Source of the DNA: an uncultured Alcaligenaceae bacterium
Lineage (GTDB): Bacteria; Pseudomonadota; Gammaproteobacteria; Burkholderiales; Burkholderiaceae_B
Reading direction: 5' to 3'
NCBI GenBank assembly: GCA_937908115.1
Contig: CALEQZ010000039.1
Location: 1 to 48,919 of the forward strand
Length of the DNA: 48,919 nt
Each line of letters begins with the position of its first letter. Within the stretch, counting starts at the first letter, position 1. Shown in pieces: positions 44,031-48,919 of the stretch. Below the pieces are notes generated by a model. That model saw only the letters and a program-made list of their open reading frames with translations. It was not told the DNA's origin and did no database searches. The position numbers and the translations under genes were made by a program.

Positions 44031-44999
44031 ATGCACATGAATCGCAGACCGAGCGCCCACCGCCGTTTCCTGGTCGGGGCGTGCATGGCGCTGGCGCTGC
44101 CGGGCGGGCTGGCATGCGCGGCCGAGACCGTATCCGTCGCGCAAGCCGACGGTTCCGTCGTCGTCGCTCCCCGCCATCCCGAGCCGGTGATCAGCCTGGA
44201 CCTGGGGGCGATCGACACCCTGGACGCGCTGGGCATCGACGTGCAAGGTGTGCCCACGCTGGCGCGCTGGTCTGGACCGCTGGTCCGTTACGGCAGCGAC
44301 CGCTACCTGAAGGTCGGGTCGCTCTTTGCGCCGCACCCCGAAGTCATCGAGGCCGCCGCGCCCCAGCTCATCCTGGTTGGCGGGCGGTCGGCAAAGAGCG
44401 CCGCCTCGCTTGCCAAGCTTGCGCGAACGCTGGACATGTCGGTCGAGCCGCGCGCGCTGCTTCAGGGCGTGGCGCGCAACGCCGCCATTTTGGGCAAGCT
44501 GTACAGCAAGGAAGACGAGGTCGCGCGGCAGCTTCAAGCACTGCATGCGGCAATCGCAACGCTGCGCACCAAGGCGCGCGCGGCGGGTACGGCCATGGTG
44601 CTGCTGGTCACCGGCGGCAAGCTGGTCGCGCAAGGGCCGGGCACGCGCTTGGGCTTCGTCCATGACGTACTGGGCATGCCCGCGGCGATGACCGAGCCCG
44701 GCACCGCTGTCGCCGGCCGTGGACGCAGCCTCGGCAAGCTGGTGACGGCCGAGGATATCGCCCGCATCGATCCCGAATGGATTTTCGTCATCGACCGCGA
44801 CCAGGCCATTGGCCGCACGGACGCGGCGCCCGCCATGCAATGGCTGGACCGGGAGCCGGTGCGCCGGACGCGGGCCTGGCGCCATGCGCATGTGGTCATG
44901 CTCGATGGCTTCGACTGGTACCTGACGGGCAATGCCGGCCTGGGCGCGCTGCGCCGCACCGTCCAGGACCTGGATCGGGCGCTGTCTGCCCAGCCCTGA
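44031..44999 (+). CDS. CeuE-like siderophore-binding periplasmic protein
   Basis: Substrate-binding protein of the iron/siderophore ABC class (FepB/CeuE/YclQ type), 322 aa. The N-terminal region has a signal sequence (FLVGACMALALPGGLACAAE; ACAAE could be cut by signal peptidase I). The fold I-type markers follow: PVISLDLGAIDTLDALGIDVQGVP, YLKVGSLFAPHPEVI, and PQLILVGGRSAKSA, then LGKLYSKEDEVARQL. The last part has VVMLDGFDWYLTGNAGLGAL. The pattern is that of CeuE, which binds ferric catecholates, in agreement with the CirA-like receptor upstream. No FecCD permease or ATPase is next to it. ATG 44037 is an alternative start. Confidence 0.82.
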   Translation: MHMNRRPSAHRRFLVGACMALALPGGLACAAETVSVAQADGSVVVAPRHPEPVISLDLGAIDTLDALGIDVQGVPTLARWSGPLVRYGSDRYLKVGSLFAPHPEVIEAAAPQLILVGGRSAKSAASLAKLARTLDMSVEPRALLQGVARNAAILGKLYSKEDEVARQLQALHAAIATLRTKARAAGTAMVLLVTGGKLVAQGPGTRLGFVHDVLGMPAAMTEPGTAVAGRGRSLGKLVTAEDIARIDPEWIFVIDRDQAIGRTDAAPAMQWLDREPVRRTRAWRHAHVVMLDGFDWYLTGNAGLGALRRTVQDLDRALSAQP

Positions 45000-45029
45000 C
45001 GGCGTCGCGCAAAATGCCATAATGCCTGC

Positions 45030-46310
45030 GTGCTGAAAATACCCTTCGAACTTTGGATCGGCGCCCGCTACGCGGGCATGGCCAAGATGCGCGGGCGGCG
45101 CGGGCGCCGCGACCGCTTCATATCCTTCATCGCCGGCTCCTCGATGGCGGGGATCGCCTTGGGCGTGGCTGCGCTCATCGTCGTGCTGTCGGTGATGAAC
45201 GGCTTTCAGAAAGAGGTACGCGACCGCATGCTGTCGGTCCTGCCCCATATCGAGCTGTATGTGCCGGGCGCGGCGCCAGAGCGCGTGCTGGAACAAGCGC
45301 CGCAACTGGTCGACCAAGCGCGGCGCAATAGCGCCGTGCAGGCCGGTGCGCCTTTCGTGGCCGCCCAGGCCATGCTGGTGCGCGGCCAGGCCCTGCGCGG
45401 CGTCCAGGTGCGCGGCATCGATCCGGCGCAAGAGGGCGGCGTTTCCGATTTGCCCGGGCAAATGGCTTCCGGCAGCCTGGCCGAGCTCAAGCCCGGCAGT
45501 TTTGCCGTGGTCCTGGGCCAGGAGCTCGCCGATGCGCTCGGCGTGCGCACCGGCGACACGGTGCTGATGCTCGCGCCGCAAGGCTCCATCAGTCCGGCAG
45601 GCTTTACCCCGCGCATGCGCCAGTTCACGGTGGCCGGGACCTTCATGTCGGGCCACTACGAATACGATTCGTCGCTGGCCTTCGTCAACGAAATGGATGC
45701 GGCGCGCGTGTTCCGCGACACCGGTACCGCCGGCGTTCGCCTGCGCATCGCCGACATGCAGCGCGCGCCCCAGGTGGCCGCCGAGCTGCAGCGCCAGCTG
45801 CCGCCCTACGTGATGGCGGCGGACTGGTCGCGCAACAACCGCACGTGGTTTGCCGCCGTGCAGACCGAAAAGCGGATGATGTTCCTGATCCTGGCGCTGA
45901 TCGTGGCCGTGGCGGCGTTCAACCTGCTGTCCTCGCTGGTGATGGCGGTCAAGGACAAGCAGTCCGACATCGCCATCCTGCGTACTTACGGGGCCACGCC
46001 GGCCGAGGTCGGGCGCATCTTCCTCGTGCAGGGCGCGCTCATTGGCGTGGCCGGGACGGCGCTCGGCGTGGCGCTCGGGCTGCTGGTGGCAACCAATGTC
46101 GGCGTCATCGTGCCGGCCATCGAGCGCCTGCTGGGCATCCATTTCCTGCCGCGCGAAATCTACTTCATCAGCGAGCTGCCGTCCGATCCGCGCAGCGGCG
46201 ACGTGATCACGATCGCCGTGACGTCGCTGGCGCTGTCGCTGCTGGCCACGCTTTACCCGAGCTGGCGCGCCTCGCGCCTGCAACCCGCACAGGTGTTGCG
46301 CCATGACTGA
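45030..46310 (+). CDS. lolC: lipoprotein-releasing ABC transporter permease LolC/E
   Basis: Membrane subunit that extracts lipoproteins from the inner membrane for LolA. 426 aa from GTG 45030 (no nearby ATG fits; the start MLKIPFELWIGARY is typical). First membrane helix about residues 34-60 (SSMAGIALGVAALIVVLSVMNGF), a periplasmic domain of about 220 residues, then three helices between about 280 and 410 (MMFLILALIVAVAAFNLLSSLV first). The MAVKDKQSDIAILRTYGA loop between helices 2 and 3 contacts LolD. Only one LolC/E permease is here; it may act as a homodimer or with a partner elsewhere. Overlaps lolD by 8 bases. Confidence 0.93.
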   Translation: MLKIPFELWIGARYAGMAKMRGRRGRRDRFISFIAGSSMAGIALGVAALIVVLSVMNGFQKEVRDRMLSVLPHIELYVPGAAPERVLEQAPQLVDQARRNSAVQAGAPFVAAQAMLVRGQALRGVQVRGIDPAQEGGVSDLPGQMASGSLAELKPGSFAVVLGQELADALGVRTGDTVLMLAPQGSISPAGFTPRMRQFTVAGTFMSGHYEYDSSLAFVNEMDAARVFRDTGTAGVRLRIADMQRAPQVAAELQRQLPPYVMAADWSRNNRTWFAAVQTEKRMMFLILALIVAVAAFNLLSSLVMAVKDKQSDIAILRTYGATPAEVGRIFLVQGALIGVAGTALGVALGLLVATNVGVIVPAIERLLGIHFLPREIYFISELPSDPRSGDVITIAVTSLALSLLATLYPSWRASRLQPAQVLRHD

Positions 46311-47034
46311 AGCCTACCTTGCGCCCGGCGCGCCGGCCGGCCGGGACGAGCGCATGCCACCCACGGTGCTGTCCGCGCGTGACCTGGTGCGCCATTACGA
46401 AGAGGGCGGGGCGCGCATCGACGTATTGCGTGGGGTGAGCCTGTCGGTGGCGCGCGGCGAAATGGTATCCATCGTCGGCGCCTCGGGGTCGGGCAAGAGC
46501 ACGCTGCTGCACATCCTGGGCCTGCTGGATTTGCCCACCAGCGGCACGGTCGAGGTCGCCGGCACGCCCACCGCCGGATTGTCCGAAGCGCGCCGCAGCG
46601 CGCTGCGCAATCGTAGCCTGGGATTCGTCTATCAATTCCACCATTTGCTGCCGGAGTTTTCCGCGCTGGACAACGTGGCGATGCCGCTGATCGTGCGCCG
46701 CATGCCGCGCCGGCAGGCCCGGGAGCAGGCCGCCGTTTGGCTCGAACAAGTGGGATTGGCCGCACGGGCCGCACATTCGCCGGGACAACTGTCCGGCGGC
46801 GAGCGCCAGCGCGTGGCGCTTGCGCGCGCGCTGGTGACGCGGCCGGCATGCGTGCTGGCCGACGAGCCCACGGGCAACCTGGACCGCCATACTGCGCACG
46901 GTATGTTCGGGCTGCTCAAGCGCTTGAACCGCGAATCGGGCACGAGCTTCGTCATCGTCACCCATGACCCGGAGCTGGCCGCGCTGGCAGACCGGCGTTT
47001 GGTCATGGCCGACGGCAGGCTGGTCGAGGACTGA
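46303..47034 (+). CDS. lolD: lipoprotein-releasing ABC transporter ATPase LolD
   Basis: ATPase of the LolCDE complex, 243 aa. Walker A GASGSGKST, Q-loop/LolD segment FVYQFHHLLPEFSALDNVAMP, signature LSGGERQR, Walker B CVLADEPTGNLD and switch His in VIVTHDPEL are intact. The FHHLLPEFSA stretch is characteristic of LolD. ATG 46303 overlaps lolC by 8 bases; ATG 46354 would give a version lacking a 17-residue leader with no recognised feature. Followed 17 bases later by tatD. Confidence 0.95.
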   Translation: MTEAYLAPGAPAGRDERMPPTVLSARDLVRHYEEGGARIDVLRGVSLSVARGEMVSIVGASGSGKSTLLHILGLLDLPTSGTVEVAGTPTAGLSEARRSALRNRSLGFVYQFHHLLPEFSALDNVAMPLIVRRMPRRQAREQAAVWLEQVGLAARAAHSPGQLSGGERQRVALARALVTRPACVLADEPTGNLDRHTAHGMFGLLKRLNRESGTSFVIVTHDPELAALADRRLVMADGRLVED

Positions 47035-47051
47035 ACCGCGCGGGGTGCGCC

Positions 47052-47870
47052 ATGCTGATCGACACCCATTGCCACCTGGATGCGGCCGAGTTCGACGCCG
47101 ACCGGATGGCGGTGGCGCAGCGCGCGCGCGAGGCGGGCGTCGCCGCCATCGTGATCCCCGCGGTCGCGCGCGGCAACTTCGCCACGGTGCGTGATTTGGC
47201 GCATGCCGTGCCGGGCGGGGCCTATGCCTTGGGCATCCATCCGCTGTATGTCGGCCAGGCGTGCGACGACGATTTGGTGGCATTGCGCCAAGCCGTGGCC
47301 GCCGCGATCGACGATCCGCGCTTCGTGGCCATTGGCGAGATCGGGCTGGATTTCTTCGTGCGCGAGATCGCCGAGGGCGAGCCGCGCCGCCGCCAGGAGC
47401 ATTTCTACGCGGCACAGCTCGAGATCGCCGTCGAGTTCGGCCTGCCGGTGTTGCTGCACGTGCGCCGCTCCCAGGACATCATTCTCAAGCACCTGCGCCG
47501 CATGCCGGTAGCCGGCGGCATCGCCCACGCCTTCAATGGCAGCGACCAGCAGGCGCAGGGGTTCGTCGAGCGCGGCCTCGCGCTGGGGTTGGGCGGGGCC
47601 ATGACCTATCCGCGCGCCTTGCAGATCCGGCGCCATGCCGCCGGCGTGCCGCTGGAGCACCTGGTGCTGGAGACCGACGCGCCCGACATCCCGCCTGCCT
47701 GGCTGCATGGGCGCGAGCGGCGCAATACGCCGGACCAGGTCCGCGGCGTGGCGCGCGCATTGGCCGAGCTGCGCGGCATGGATGAAGCGGCGGTCATCGC
47801 CGCCACCGGCGCAACGGCCTTGCGGATCCTGCCGCGGCTGGCCAAGCTGCTGGGGCAGGCCGCGCATTGA
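47052..47870 (+). CDS. TatD-family metal-dependent hydrolase
   Basis: TIM-barrel nuclease/hydrolase of the TatD/YcfH family, 272 aa. Metal ligands are visible: His6 and His8 (IDTHCHLD), Glu in IGEIGLDFF, His in LLHVRRS, His in GIAHAFNGS and Asp in LVLETDAPDIPP. The family acts on DNA ends in repair in some species, and the exact substrate here is unknown. Gene order lolC-lolD-tatD-comEC is one I recognise from beta-proteobacteria. The start ATG 47052 gives the standard MLIDTHCH beginning. Confidence 0.93.
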   Translation: MLIDTHCHLDAAEFDADRMAVAQRAREAGVAAIVIPAVARGNFATVRDLAHAVPGGAYALGIHPLYVGQACDDDLVALRQAVAAAIDDPRFVAIGEIGLDFFVREIAEGEPRRRQEHFYAAQLEIAVEFGLPVLLHVRRSQDIILKHLRRMPVAGGIAHAFNGSDQQAQGFVERGLALGLGGAMTYPRALQIRRHAAGVPLEHLVLETDAPDIPPAWLHGRERRNTPDQVRGVARALAELRGMDEAAVIAATGATALRILPRLAKLLGQAAH

Positions 47871-47998
47871 CCGGGCTCGCCTGGTTGCAATGAAAAGATT
47901 GACTGGCGCCATGCATTGACCGTGGCCTTTCGGTCCCACGGCGCTGTGCGCACGGTCGCTTGCCGCCTACGATCGCTTTCTTTGCATGGCGGGGGCGC

Positions 47999-48919
47999 AT
48001 GCTGGGCAGGCTGTCAGCGGTCGGGTTCGTGGCGGGCGCCACGCTCGTGCAGGGGCTGGGTGAACTGCCTGCCCCCGGTTTGCTGGCCTTGGCTGCAGCC
48101 GGGCTCTGCGCGGCTGCCACCGTCGTCGGACGTGCAGCCGGCCGGCGGGTGCTGCGCTGGCTGTTGCCGGCTGCGGCCGTGTGGCTGGGCGTGACCTTGG
48201 CGGCGGCGCGCGCGCAGGTGCGGCTGGACGATGCGCTCGCCCCCGGTAACGAGAACCAGGTCTCGCGCGTGGTGCTGCAGGTCGATGACCTCGTCCAAGG
48301 CGACGCGGGCGGTTGGCGATTCACCGCGCGCGTGCTGCACGCCCAGCCGGCCGGCGTGCCCGGCCGCATCCAGGTCAGCTGGCTGGCACCCGGCCGGCAC
48401 GGGCGCCGGGCTGATGCGCGGCTGGCGGCGTCGCTGCCGCAGGTCGTCCCCGGCCAAGTATGGCGGGCGGCCCTGGTGCTGCGCCGGCCCCATGGCGTGC
48501 TCAACCCGCACGGGTTCGACTACGAGGCATGGATGTTTCGCCGCGGCGTGCGCGCCGTGGCCACGGTGCGCGGCCATCCCCGGCTGGTCAAGGATGATCC
48601 GTGGGCCACTCCGGGCGTGACGCTGGCGCGCGTGCGGCACGTGCTGCGCGAAGGCATGCGGCAGGCGCTGGGCGATGCGCGCTACGGCCCGGTGCTGGTC
48701 GCGCTGGCGTTGGGCGACCAGGCAGGCGTGGCCACGCAGGACTGGCGGGTCTTTAACCGCACGGGCATCACGCACCTAGTGTCGATCAGTGGCCTGCACG
48801 TGACGATGATCGCCGCGCTGTGCGGGTTGGCAGTGGCGCGGGGCTGGCGGCGCGCGAGCTGGCGCGGGCGGGCGCTGGCCGAGGCGGCGCCGGCCCAACT
48901 GGCCGGCGCGGCGGCGGCG
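47999..48919 (+). CDS. comEC: ComEC/Rec2 DNA-uptake channel, 5' part only
   Basis: The open frame from ATG 47999 runs off the window end, so only 307 codons are seen. An N-terminal region with hydrophobic stretches (AVGFVAGATLVQGL, LLPAAAVWLGVTLAAA) precedes the DUF4131/OB-like region with NPHGFDYEAWMFRRGVRA. The start of the competence domain follows with LALGDQAGV and NRTGITHLVSISGLHVTMI, the hallmark of ComEC. In competent bacteria it carries single-stranded DNA across the inner membrane. The frame is open further upstream (TTG 47960) but the GGCGGGGGC before ATG 47999 supports the chosen start. The metallo-beta-lactamase-like C-terminus is outside the window. Confidence 0.92.
   Translation, partial: MLGRLSAVGFVAGATLVQGLGELPAPGLLALAAAGLCAAATVVGRAAGRRVLRWLLPAAAVWLGVTLAAARAQVRLDDALAPGNENQVSRVVLQVDDLVQGDAGGWRFTARVLHAQPAGVPGRIQVSWLAPGRHGRRADARLAASLPQVVPGQVWRAALVLRRPHGVLNPHGFDYEAWMFRRGVRAVATVRGHPRLVKDDPWATPGVTLARVRHVLREGMRQALGDARYGPVLVALALGDQAGVATQDWRVFNRTGITHLVSISGLHVTMIAALCGLAVARGWRRASWRGRALAEAAPAQLAGAAAA

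Noticed and set aside
43974..46304. 776-aa antisense frame opposite the CeuE-like gene and lolC
   Set aside because: Same artefact; both + strand genes have clear family motifs.
47890..47919. Nine-codon frame (MKRLTGAMH) before comEC as a leader peptide
   Set aside because: No ribosome-binding site, hairpin pair or codon bias to support attenuation.

Overview
This 48.9-kb, high-GC window reads as ordinary chromosome of a beta-proteobacterium of the Bordetella/Achromobacter (Alcaligenaceae) type. The evidence is very GC-rich third codon positions, the neighbourhoods asd-fimV-truA, tig-clpP-clpX-lon, the full isc operon, lysS/prfB/recJ and lolC-lolD-tatD-comEC, and protein sequences that match beta-proteobacterial forms. 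I see no insertion sequence, integrase, phage gene or CRISPR array. The species call is inference.

Layout. 0.1-8.5 kb (+): asd (lysine/threonine/methionine branch), a shortened FimV-like LysM protein, truA, a complete TRAP transporter whose binding protein strongly resembles TakP of Rhodobacter (2-oxo acids), trpF, then tRNA-Val(GAC). 8.6-9.5 kb: an unrecognised 121-aa protein (-) and an entericidin-type lipoprotein of 44 aa (+). 9.7-16.2 kb (+): protein quality control (trigger factor, ClpP, ClpX, Lon, Hsp15-like), with a sigma-32-like promoter before lon. 16.2-16.9 kb (-): lexA with a perfect-palindrome SOS box. 17.1-22.0 kb (+): an IclR-type regulator with a repeat-rich operator, a polar amino-acid ABC importer, formimidoylglutamase (HutG) and a second ureohydrolase, tightly packed as one transcription unit. 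22.1-25.4 kb: aromatic/aspartate aminotransferase (-) diverging from uvrB (+).

25.5-31.9 kb (+): an AT-rich island, a low-molecular-weight tyrosine phosphatase, then iscR-iscS-iscU-iscA-hscB-hscA-fdx-iscX, preceded by an IscR-like site. 32.1-32.9 kb (+): a two-domain methylglyoxal-synthase-like protein whose N-terminal domain has lost the catalytic residues. 33.0-39.4 kb (-): an RpfE-like protein, recJ, prfB (with the programmed +1 frameshift), a short-chain dehydrogenase, lysS and a small membrane protein. 39.5-41.6 kb (-): a CpxRA-like two-component system. 41.7-45.0 kb (+): a Fur box, a CirA-like TonB-dependent catecholate receptor and a CeuE-like siderophore-binding protein with no permease or ATPase beside them. 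45.0-48.9 kb (+): lolC, lolD, tatD and the 5' part of comEC, cut by the window edge.

Most of the window is housekeeping. The least ordinary parts are the tandem MGS-domain protein, the IclR/ABC/HutG/ureohydrolase cluster, the receptor/binding-protein/two-component block, and the AT-rich island at 25.54 kb.
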